This document shows, piece by piece, positions 49,503-59,050 of a DNA stretch of 64,000 bases. How positions within the stretch are numbered: the stretch's first letter is position 1; the number at the start of each line of letters is the position of its first letter. Under the pieces are notes generated by a model, which saw only the letters and a program-made list of their open reading frames with translations, searched no databases and was not told where the DNA came from. Both the position numbers and the translations under genes were made by a program. Source of the DNA: Lantana camara (lineage: Eukaryota > Streptophyta > Magnoliopsida > Lamiales > Verbenaceae); assembly GCA_037501455.1 (NCBI GenBank), contig CM074856.1:97268001-97332000 (forward strand). The letters are read 5' to 3'.

Positions 49503-50492
49503 TTGGATCTGGCGCGGGTCAGGAAAACGGGTCAGATAATGGTTCGGTTGACCGAGTCAACGGGTAGGGCCGGACAGGGTCGGGTCATGGGTTGACTGAC
49601 CCGGACATGTGGGCCAATGGAGATTCGCCACGTGGCAACCGGCCAAACCGCCTGAGCCGACCGGTTCACAAAACCGTGAACCGCCGGTCGGACCGGACCG
49701 GTTCGCCACGTGGCAGCTGCCTGTTGTGCCGTGCGTGCCACACGCGCCATGCACACAGCCGCCACATGGGCGGCACGTGCGGGCGCGTGTGGGCCCCGTT
49801 CGGCGCGTGCCGGCCACCATCGTGTTCAGCTTGGAGTGTACTCTACTCCGGCGGTCTTTGATTGGCCAGCATATCTTCGGAGCTACGGCTAAAATTGGAA
49901 AATGGCGTGCATGTCCCTTTTTCCATGCTATAAATATGAGGCTTTGCAGTTCATTTTAAAGACACCATTTTTCAGCCTTCAATTTCTCACTCTAAAGTTT
50001 CCGAGAGAGTCTCTCTCTAAGGATTAATTAATTTAATTAATCCTTAATTAATATATAATCCACTTAATTAATAGAAAATAGGGATTTTCTGAAATTAGAA
50101 AAAAGGGTTTTTCTGAAAAATATTTTGTCAAAGTATTTAGCGAAATACTGTCAGAGCCCACACTCCAATTTCTTAATCGGGGATATTGCGAGGAAGCTCT
50201 GCCGGTTTCACGAGGAAATATCGAGGTGCTGGAAAAGTGCCGTTGATAGCCATTTTTTGCAGTACGGTAATACCGTTGTGCTGCCCAAATCAATATTTGC
50301 ATATTGTGATTATATGCTATGTGATTTAAAATGATGTTATCAATGCCTGTATATATTAGAGTTATGCTGCCCGATTTGTTCCGTTGCTTTATTAAAATAT
50401 TTTTGAAATATTTTGATAACGAGGTTATGGCGAAAATTTTTGAAATATTCCGCTGTACCGTCACTCTGTTTCGGGCCCGCCACAATCCAACA
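49503..50492 (+). repeat. Copia-1 3' LTR, part 2
   Basis: Starts with the TSD copy ttgga and matches 31100-32124 of the 5' LTR. It contains the second TATA box (near 49928) and ends ..CAATCCAACA. The short inverted AT tract differs in length from the 5' LTR. Confidence 0.92.
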
Positions 50493-51019
50493 CTCCGGTG
50501 GTCGGAAAAATCCCCGGAAGGACAAAAACGTGCGCCTCGGCCTGCTTGACAAAAGCCCTCAACCAATTTCAGAAAATACCAAACACATCGGACTTCGTTG
50601 ACAAAAAACCAAATAAATTCCAACGACGAAACCTGAAATTAAATGCAAACCGCAAAACGAAAACGAAATCCGAACATACCGTTGGAAAGCCCGTAACTAG
50701 CCCTACGAAAGCCCCATAGCCAAACCCCGGAAAAATCGCCGGAAAATCGGACCGCCGGTCCAGATCCAGTCCGCCACCGGTTCGCCGCCGCCGGTCGGTT
50801 CTCGAGTCGGGGCTAACGTCATCCGCTACGTTCCAATATTCTGAGCAACTTCCGTGAAGGAACCACCACCAAAACCGACCGGAAAAAGGCCCCAAACCGC
50901 CGCCAAACGTCCGCCGGTGCGCCACTCGCCTATTCGGCCATCTCCACCGCGATTCGCTTAAAAAGGAGGCAGGAAATGAGTTCAGGGGGTCGAAATACGT
51001 CGGAAACCACCAAGGCTTG
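50493..51019 (-). repeat. LARD-C 5' LTR, part 2
   Basis: Resumes LARD-C after Copia-1 with the TSD copy ctccg, matches about 23731-24250 of the 3' LTR, and ends with the sLTR-2 TSD gcttg (51015-51019). Confidence 0.9.
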
Positions 51020-51190
51020 TGATGTATCAGTTTATTGCATGGATTTGTAGGGCAAATTTAGCTAAATTCAAGCAGTTTTAAGAACTTATAACGTGATTTA
51101 TGCTCCTTATTAGGTACCTTTTACCTTGGAGTTGGAAAGACGGATAGAAGCAAAACCATGCAATAAAGGGCGAAAAACGAGAGATTTCTA

Positions 51191-51480
51191 GGGGACACGC
51201 CCGTGTCCCCGTGGAAGAGTAAACTGAGACACGCCCGTGTCTCAGTACAGAAGTGATCCTCGGAGTTCAGGAGGTGACACGCCCGTGTCACCTATGTAGA
51301 GAAAATTGTTGCACGCCCGTGACCAGGTACAGAGAGGCTGGAGATCATGACACCCCCGTGTCATTGAGAAGAACAGATGTTGACACCCCCGTGTCAAGTG
51401 GAAAAGCGCAAACACGATTTTATTACGTGACACGGGCGTGTCACATTTGAAGGCATGACCCTTGCACGCCCGTGTCACGG
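51191..51480. repeat. eight-unit palindrome array upstream of the sLTR-2 TATA box
   Basis: Units: GGGGACACGCCCGTGTCCCC (51191-51210), TGAGACACGCCCGTGTCTCA (51225-51244), GGTGACACGCCCGTGTCACC (51273-51292), a partial one at 51312-51321, ATGACACCCCCGTGTCAT (51347-51364), TTGACACCCCCGTGTCAA (51380-51397), GTGACACGGGCGTGTCAC (51427-51444) and a partial one at about 51464-51480. GTACAGA follows the second and fourth units. The outer arms differ but remain complementary. Confidence 0.93.
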
Positions 51481-51503
51481 GGCGGTTTCAGAATTCGGAG
51501 TCC

Positions 51504-51511
51504 TATATATA
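51504..51511 (+). promoter_or_regulatory. putative sLTR-2 TATA box
   Basis: TATATATA lies about 25 bp after the palindrome array and is followed by a purine-rich probable leader. The array is therefore probably in U3, where retroelement enhancers sit. Confidence 0.6.
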
Positions 51512-52546
51512 CGCGGATTTGAGGCGGAATAAGGGAGCTTTTGGACTACTCTTTTCCCAGAAGTTCAAGAACACTTGGAGATAGAAGAAACACGAAGATA
51601 GAGAGTTGAAGATTCATTCCAATCACAAGACTTTGTCAATTTGGTTTTATTTACTGCTTTCCGATCAAACTAATTCCTCAAGTTTTGGTTTTCCATTCTA
51701 GTAGAATTAATTTCTTGTTTTAGATTCGTTTTTGGATAACTAGGTTAGAACTCAGCATTGTTAATTCCTTTTTGATGTTTATGTTAGACATGATTATTTT
51801 GAATGCAATTCCTTTGATCTTAATGAGTTTTGATCCAATTATGAGGAACTAATCTCCTAGGGTTAGGGGGTAAGGATTATGCATCTAAGGTGTTTGAATT
51901 AATGCTTGAGTAAATTTGTGTGATTCTTTGTTAGGAAAACGGTATTGAATAAGCTGGGAATGGATTGGCCATCCATGAACATGTTGTAAATTATCCGATA
52001 ATCGAGAGATTGAGGATAATTGAGAGTGTTTTCTGAAACTTAGATCTTTTGGGCTTAAAGAAATTTAACCCTAATTTCTACAACCCGTATTTAGAATTCC
52101 ATGCCAAGCCGCTAGGTTTTAAATACACTAATCTTGCTCTATTCGATTAATTTGGTTACTAAGTGATTGTGAGAACAACACTTGGCTTAATTAATTAGAC
52201 ATCTAGCCTTCGAAAGAAGCTAGGTATAACATCGTGATTAGGTTGAAGAATCATACATCTGTACTTAAGTATTGCTTTGATCATAAAAGAGCATATGATT
52301 TACTCCCCGACCTGTTTTAATTAAGTGGTTAATTCTCGTGTTTATTTGTTAGCTCGTGTGATTGATTTATTATTAGTGAAGTTCAATTTTGTCATACTAG
52401 TATAGAGCAACCTTGTCAATCTCTTTCGGTCTTAAGATTAGAAATAGTCATAAAAGTGGTTGTTGAATTCCCTTCCCTGTGGATACGATACCTTAAGTGT
52501 TGCAATCGAATTAGAACTTACACTTGGGTTCAAGATTTGTTTATCA

Positions 52547-53333
52547 GCTTGTCGGAAAACGCCGCCGGAAGATGGCGGAGCTTGCCGCTACAGTAGCGCC
52601 GCCGCCTGTCGCGATCTTCGGGAGGCGCGTGCGGCGCCGTCACGGCTCGGATTGCCACGCCGCCAACGCCATACGCTGCGTCGGGGAGTCTTCTTACTGG
52701 GTCCGTGGCGCGTGTCTTGAGATCGTCGCCGGAAACCACCGCGAATGGGCGGCGAAGCGGTGGCTCCGTTACCCCCCGCCTGTGCGTCTGAAAATCGGCG
52801 AAAAGGGCCACCTCCGGTTGTCGTCGGGCCATGATCTTGGTACGGTTCATACCACGTCTTCGAGCTCGTCGAAAAGCACTATTGGTTAGTCGAAATCCGT
52901 CGAGAAACGAGCAAGTTTGGATTGTGTGTGAAATTACACCTTCGAGTATATGTGTACAGTGTTTGAATCGCTGGAGGGGGGAGAGAGAGCTGAAGCTGAG
53001 GTTATGGCACGAATAACGATGAAGAAGATATTTATCCCGGTCCTCTCGCGAAGAAACGATCGGTAAAAAGGGCTAACGACGTCAGAATTGGGCAAACTTA
53101 GAGTCTACGCACTTGTTTCGCTGCCCTGAACGTGATAAAGGGGTCAAAGAGGTCGAAATCTCGATCGAACGAGAAATGACCGAAAAAACCCCTAAAAAGA
53201 GAAAATTACAAACAAGCCCCTAAACTCTTAAAGAGTTCAAAATAGGGCCGTGCAAAGCACAAAATCACATAATTACACACATAAAAGGTTGAAACATGGC
53301 GTACCTTATTTATAGGACGAGCGGGATGTTACA
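52547..53333 (-). repeat. LARD-C 5' LTR, part 3
   Basis: Starts with the TSD copy gcttg and ends ..GGGATGTTACA, followed by TSD tatat. It matches about 24250-24986 of the 3' LTR, with one GC-rich length difference near 52590-52650. Confidence 0.9.
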
Positions 53334-53935
53334 TATATCAACTTAAGTATAACTTTTTATGACATACAAAAAAAAGGATGAAAGTTTTACATAACTAAAT
53401 AATTAGATTTAGTTGGTTGTTGAATAAAGAACTTTAAATTATGTTATATGAAGTATTCACTTATACATTTGTTTTATTTAGCAATCGTAGTTGAATAACT
53501 TAACGAAGAATTATTTTATTAATATGAAACATTTATATTTGAATTTGTAGAATTATATCTAAATTTTGAAGAATTATTGTGTTAAATTCTATATAAACCC
53601 CAAGCATGTATATATATATATAATACTAATATATATCAACTTAAGTACAAGTTTTTATGACGTATAAAAAAAAAAGATGAAAGTTTACATAATTAAATCA
53701 TTAGATTTAGTTAATAGTTGAATAAAGAACTAATTTTATGTCAATATGAAGTATTCACTTATACATTTGTAGAACAATATCTGCATTTTGAGGAACTATT
53801 GTATTATTTAGCAATCGTAGTTGAATAACTTAATGAAGAATTATTTTATTCATATGAAACATTTATATTTGAATTTGTAGAATTATATCTAAATATTGAA
53901 GAATTATTGTGTTAAATTCTATATAAACCCCAAGC

Positions 53936-53973
<38 letters not shown>

Positions 53974-54880
53974 CTAATATATATCAACTTAAGTATAAGT
54001 TTTTATGACGTATGAAAAAAAAAGATGAAAGTTTACATAATTAAATCATTAGATTTAGTTAATAGTTGAATAAAGAACTAATTTTATGTCAATATGAAGT
54101 ATTCATTTATACATTTGTAGAACAATATCTGCATTTTGAGGAACTACTGTATTATTTAGCAATCGTAGTTGAATAACTTAATATAAAGAATTATTTTCTT
54201 AATATGAAATATTTATATTTGAATTTATAGAATTATATCTATACATTGAGGAATTATTGTGTTTCGCAACCATTAGATGTTAAATTAAGAAGTTTTCTTT
54301 TAATATAATGAATTTATATTCAAATTTGTAGAATTAAATCTAAATATTAAGAAATTATTTTGTTATGCAACCGTTACATGTTAAATGAAAAACTTTTCAT
54401 TGAAGTATTTATATGTGAATTTCGAGCATTATATATGTGAATTTTAAGGAATTATTGTGTTATGCACATCTTTTAATGATTTATAATGTATATTATTATA
54501 AACACATATTATATATATGTACGTATAATATTATATATAAACATATAATATTAATTATTATTTAATATTTAAGATATAAGATATATATGTCTATATATTA
54601 TATATGTAGATATATAATATTTAATACAAATATATATATTATAAATATTTTTTATTTATACATAATACATGTATATATATAATGTTATATGTATTATAAA
54701 TATTATATATTTATATATAATATACATATGTATATAATATTATATGTATTATAGATTATATAATATTATATAATATATATACGATATATATAATATCAAT
54801 ATACTAAATATTATATAATATTATAATAATAATAATATATAATATATAATATGTATTTTATACATGTGTATATATATATA
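53334..54880. repeat. CACTA-1 right arm: 0.3-kb tandem repeats and TA-rich tract
   Basis: Three tandem copies of a roughly 300-350-bp unit start near 53334, 53630 and 53979 with ATATATCAACTTAAGTA. They are separated by TA microsatellites and followed by decayed partial copies to about 54470 and a nearly pure TA/TAA tract to 54880. LARD-C inserted at the left edge of the first unit. Confidence 0.85.
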
Positions 54881-54884
54881 TAAA

Positions 54885-54962
54885 GGGAGAGCCTAGGATT
54901 GAACTCAGAAACTCATGAAAAGAAAATGAGCATCCAACCAACTTGGATACAATCTATTGATG
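54885..54962 (-). other. second, weaker tRNA-like relic in the CACTA-1 right arm
   Basis: The minus strand has TATCCAAGTTGGTTGG (A-box-like) followed by GAGTTCAATCCTAGG (B-box-like). More degraded than the one in the left arm. Confidence 0.35.
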
Positions 54963-55027
54963 TTTTGTTATAACGAAATTTTATTTGACTTTTAAATGCA
55001 CTTAACGAAATTTTTAATCATATGTTT

Positions 55028-55565
55028 ATAGCAACGGATTTTCCGTTGCTAATCTTTTTTATATTTATTTATTTTTATTATTATTTTTTCTTCCTTATAG
55101 CAACGAAAAATCCGTTGCTAAATAGCAACGGATTTTCCGTTGCTAATATTTTAAATATTTTTTTATTTTTATTTCTTTTTTTCCTTCCATATAGCAACGA
55201 AAAATCCGTTGCTAATTTAGCAACGGATTTTTCGTTGCTAATATTTTTTATATTTATTAATTTTTTTTTTCTTTCATATAGCAACGGATTTTTCATTGCA
55301 AATATTTATAAATATTATATTATTTTTTATTAGGTTTTTATTTTAATAGCAACTGAATTTTTGTCGCTATATATACCAATTTATTTATTTTTTGTATTAT
55401 TTAATTTTAGTAACGAAAAATCCGTTGCTATTTTTTTTCATATATAGCAACGGATTTAGCAACGAAAATTCCGTTGCTAAAGCATTTTGCTACGAATTTT
55501 TTTTCCGTTGCTATATCCGTTGCTAAATAGCAACGAATAATTTCCGTTGCTAAATTTCCGTTGCT
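55028..55565. repeat. CACTA-1 right subterminal repeats
   Basis: At least ten TAGCAACGG / CCGTTGCTA half-sites, mostly in head-to-head pairs that make palindromes around a TTTT or AAAA centre, separated by T-rich spacers of about 40-60 bp. They mirror the left end. Confidence 0.92.
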
Positions 55566-55587
55566 ATATGACAGATTTCTAGTAGTG

Positions 55588-56164
55588 ACCCTAACCATCA
55601 AGACAGGCGAGGGGAGTGCTAATGCTAGTACAACCCTCAGGACTCCGTTTCCCAACCAAACCTCCTGGTGGGTCCCGGTACATCCTAATCGTATATATCA
55701 TTAAAATACAAAATTCAATTAAGGTTCAATTAGGCAAAGTTCAATTAAGTCCTATCATTAAAATACAAAATTCAATTAAGTCCCTCAAAGAATTCAAGTC
55801 ATGCAAATGAGTCCCAAAGTTCAAGTAAGGTTCAAATAGATCCAATTAAAGATTTTGTAATTATAAAAGCATCCCCAAGGTTTTAAAGTAGTATAGAATT
55901 AAGTCCAATTTGATTTCTCATAATTAGAAACAATCCCCAACGTCCGATAATTACAATTTAACCCACATAATTTAAATTAAAAAGTAAATAGGTACTAGGC
56001 ACATATTTCAATTAAGTCCACATATTTACATGGGATTACAATTGAGTCAACTAAACAATTAAAATATGAATAAAGCAATTCAAGCACAAGCAGAGTTAAA
56101 TAAATAACAATCTAATCGCACGAAAACGACAACGTATCTTGCTCCGAAAATGCGGGGTGTTACA
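55588..56164 (-). mobile_element. LARD-E LTR fragment, right of CACTA-1
   Basis: Begins with the CACTA TSD acc. Its right end read on the minus strand is TGTAACACCCCGCATTTTC, the start of a LARD-type LTR. It is continuous with 20291-20597. The 5 bp after it (agtaa, 56165-56169) should be its TSD; the other copy is upstream of the window. Confidence 0.8.
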
Positions 56165-56663
56165 AGTAAGTTCACTGAGGTGCACCGTGTGAGAAGATTC
56201 CTAAATGGGAAAGGAAGTTTCTATTTTAGGAAATGGAAACTTCCATATTAGGAAATATCTCACGAGTCATTGATGTGATTAATTGATCCTTATCACGTGT
56301 GGGCAAATTTCTATTTTCGTAAAATTGGTTTTTCGAAGGGAGTTTCAATCATACCTTTCTCGTTTCATGTTTCTTTCTTTATGTTATATCATTAAGCAAC
56401 TTTCCCTAACATGATTTGAATCTAGTTTGGTATGGATTACTATCTCTACAATGGATTTTGAAGTAGAAAGAGATTTTCGAGGGACGGGTTGCCATTACCG
56501 CATGAAGCGCGTTTGAGGGCCGCTCAAAACGTGTCAAGAAAGCTACTACCCAAGTGAGTTTCTTGATCTCTACGAATCTGGAAATAGGAATTGCAAGTTT
56601 TCGATTCTATCTTTTGGGAAAATTTTTAAATTTCCACTGCGTTTCAGTCTCGTTTTCCCAACA
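56165..56663 (+). repeat. Copia-2 5' LTR, 3' portion
   Basis: Ends ..TTTTCCCAACA just before the primer site. Its first 120 bp match 62665-62788 of the 3' LTR. Confidence 0.8.
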
Positions 56664-56665
56664 AG

Positions 56666-56677
56666 TGGTATCAGAGC
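56666..56677 (+). other. Copia-2 primer binding site (tRNA-iMet)
   Basis: TGGTATCAGAGC lies 2 bp after the LTR end, within a small GTGG..CCAC hairpin (56665-56680). Confidence 0.9.
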
Positions 56678-59050
56678 CACCTTGCAAGGCCTATTTCTGA
56701 TTCGTCTAAATTATTCTGAATTTGGTAGAAATTCTTAGGCTTAGATGCGAATTGAGTATTCTTGAGTTATTTTAGAAAGCCTGAGATACGAAACTGTATT
56801 TTTCCTAAAAGTTTCTGAAAAATGTTTTCTTAAATCGTGTTTTTGAAAAACTGTTTTAGTTGAAATCTGTTTAAATCGTATTTTTTAATTTTGGATTGAA
56901 TTGGGTTTTGGAGAAACCTGTAATACAAAAGACGAAACGCGATACGAAAACGCGAGCCTAGGCTTGTTAAGGTGTCGCACGCCCAAGCCCGCATGCACCG
57001 TCCCGCATCCGTGCGGGATGCCCGCCCACTGTCGCGCAGCCGCACGCGACGGATCCTAGGCGCGCCTGCTCTCTTGTACTGCAACCGCGCGGGATAGCCA
57101 CTCAGCAGATCCCGCATCGCTGTGGGAGCATCCGCCCAGGGATGTGCGGGGATGCCCGCCCACGCTGCGAATGATGAGTGCAAAGGCACGCGCCTAGCAC
57201 GTGCACGCTGGCAACAATTGCTACCGGCTGTGCGCGGCGTTGGCACGTGCGCCTAGTGCGCGTTGCCGCGCAGCTTGCAGGCGACCTCGCGTCGTCTCAG
57301 CCCCGTGTTTCGCGTTCTTTGTTTTTCGTGTTTCGGTCCTTGAAATCCCCATTTATTTTCCTGTAAAATTTTATTTTATTAAATTTGAATTATTTTTGAA
57401 ATAATTGTTTAAATTGGGATTTTGAGAAATTAAAACGATTTAAATTTTGGAAAAATTACAAACTTTATTTTCTGAAAATATTGAAAGAATAATATTATTA
57501 ATTTTCAGAAATTAATTGGAATTTGATTAGTTTATTGTTTTTCGGGTTTTATAGAAAAGGCTTTTGAACAAGAAATGCATCTAAGTCGTGTTTTAAGTTA
57601 TTAGAGCTTAAAGCGAGAATTTTAATTTATTGGTTAAATTTAAAATTTTGTAATTTTTGCATGCTAGGTGATCATGGGTTTAGACTTATGTATGGTTTTA
57701 ATTTATGCACATGAATGGTTTAAATTGGGGTTGGAGCCCCATAGTTGCGTTTTTCAATTGGGGTCGGTGCCTCACTTATGTGCATACTATTATGTGTTTA
57801 TTATGTGGCTTTCCATATTACTGTTTTTGAGGCCGGGGTATGCCCCGTGTAATTGTCTAAGGCCGATATGAAGATTGAGCCTTATTACTTTATGTCTTTT
57901 TCTTTTTATTGTAATTTGAGAGTAAAGATAGGTGGTGAGGTCTTTTTCTTTCATTTGGAGACAATGCACCCATGGAGTAAGATGGATCCACACAACAAGT
58001 AACAAGATGGAGGCCATAAGTGAAAACCTCACGAATTGTTAGAGAGGACTACTATTATTGTAATAGATAGGGCATCATTTTATTTCCAATTCCCTTATGT
58101 GATTTAAACTGTTTATGTGGCATGTATGTTAGAACTTGTGATTGTGGTGTGGCTCCCACATATCACGCATAAGATAGGTAGAACCCATGATCATCTCATG
58201 TTAGTATCATGCTAGGACATGTTATCTGCTAAGTGCTTGTGTGGTATGCATTTAAGTTGTACTTGCATTAATCAAGACTAATTAAATTGGATAACGTATA
58301 TGTTGGTGAGGTCGAACCGGATAACTCTCCGGTTACATCGAAAATTCCCATCAAATATTAAGCTAACTTTCGAAAATAGGTGTTTAGTTCAAAGTGCAAA
58401 TTTTGAATTAAATTCCTAGCATTCCATCAATAGGTTTTAAGTTTAGTAAGTGAAGCTAGTTATTGTCCGTGAGTCGTGGGATAGCTAGTGGAGCTTATTA
58501 GTTCTTAGTTACCTAATTGATCATTTTAAATGATCAATATTTCGTGGTCAATTTTGGCAAGGCCGATATCCGCGAGTCGTGGGTCGTTCGAACTAAGTTT
58601 TGATCATGATCTTATGATTTATGGGTCTAGCTTAACGCCTAAGTAAATATGGATGTCGCACGAGTCGTGGGTCCATATTGAAAGATAGGCGATACAAAAA
58701 ACCATTACTAAGAATTCCACAGTGTTGGAATTGGTAAGTTGTACCTACCTTAGGCTTAATTGAGAATGGCCACGAGTCGTGGGTCCAAGGTTAAGTGCTT
58801 AGGATTTTAGTACCCATTGGGATAGCAAGTATCCTCTAAGATCTTTGGGAATTGTAGATCTTTGAAAAACAGTGGGAGCTACATAGATTAAAGACCTAAT
58901 CTCATGTATATTGTTATTATTCAGCATGCTCACCTAGTTCTCTGCTTAGCATTTAGGTTGTAGTTACGTGATTCTCTACAATATGAAATGCAAACCCATT
59001 CGTATCCATCCTTAAGTCAAACAAGTTGACTAAGTCCTAACAAACTCTAA
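56678..59050 (+). other. Copia-2 leader (non-coding)
   Basis: A GC-rich island at 56965-57300 contains stem-loops such as TCCCGCA-TCCG-TGCGGGA (57001-57018). An AT-rich stretch follows. Four copies of a (C)ACGAGTCGTGGG quasi-palindrome lie near 58469, 58571, 58656 and 58772. No coding region was recognised, including the 138-codon antisense frame at 56830-57246. Confidence 0.65.

Larger units (their letters stand above)
29862..50492 (+). mobile_element. Copia-1: Ty1/copia LTR retrotransposon, defective
   Basis: TSD ctccg at 29857-29861 and 50493-50497. The 5' LTR is 29862-32124 (2263 bp). The 3' LTR is 37189-38447 plus 49503-50492, split by LARD-D. Domain order gag, protease, integrase, reverse transcriptase, RNase H (integrase before RT) defines the copia superfamily. 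LTRs over 2 kb resemble Angela-type or similar copia lineages, but I cannot fix the lineage without a tree. Three in-frame stops and diverged LTRs mean it is not autonomous now. Confidence 0.95.
51020..52546 (+). mobile_element. sLTR-2: solo LTR of an unrelated family
   Basis: 1527 bp, TGATG..TTATCA ends, TSD gcttg at 51015-51019 and 52547-52551, no internal sequence or primer site. A TATA-like TATATATA at 51504-51511 and a CTGTGGATACGATACC stretch near the 3' end suggest the plus orientation and perhaps a Ty3/gypsy origin (inference). Eight palindrome units lie just upstream of the TATA box. Its ends and body do not resemble the LARD LTRs, yet its palindromes do. Confidence 0.88.
21341..53333 (-). 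mobile_element. LARD-C: non-autonomous LTR retrotransposon with nested insertions
   Basis: LTRs are at 21341-24986 (3646 bp) and 27469-53333 (about 3.7 kb after removing Copia-1 and sLTR-2). TSD tatat at 21336-21340 and 53334-53338. Primer site (27450-27461) and polypurine tract (24987-25000) put it on the minus strand. The 2482-bp interior has no recognisable coding domain. LTR differences are scattered and more numerous than in LARD-B or D, so it is older. That fits its hosting Copia-1, which in turn hosts LARD-D. Confidence 0.9.
20598..55587. mobile_element. CACTA-1: non-autonomous CACTA (En/Spm) DNA transposon
   Basis: Left end CACTACCAGAAAAACGCC (20598). The right end, read on the minus strand, is CACTACTAGAAATCTGTC (55587). 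A 3-bp TSD acc lies at 20595-20597 and 55588-55590. Both ends carry subterminal arrays of TAGCAACGGA/TCCGTTGCTA, as expected for CACTA elements, where such repeats bind the accessory DNA-binding protein. Without LARD-C it is about 2.99 kb (20598-21340 plus 53334-55587). No transposase motif is present, so it is non-autonomous. It inserted into the LTR of LARD-E. Confidence 0.92.

Noticed and set aside
56830..57246. 138-codon antisense frame in the Copia-2 leader
   Set aside because: GC-rich island with arginine/alanine-rich translation in several frames; no domain, antisense to the element.
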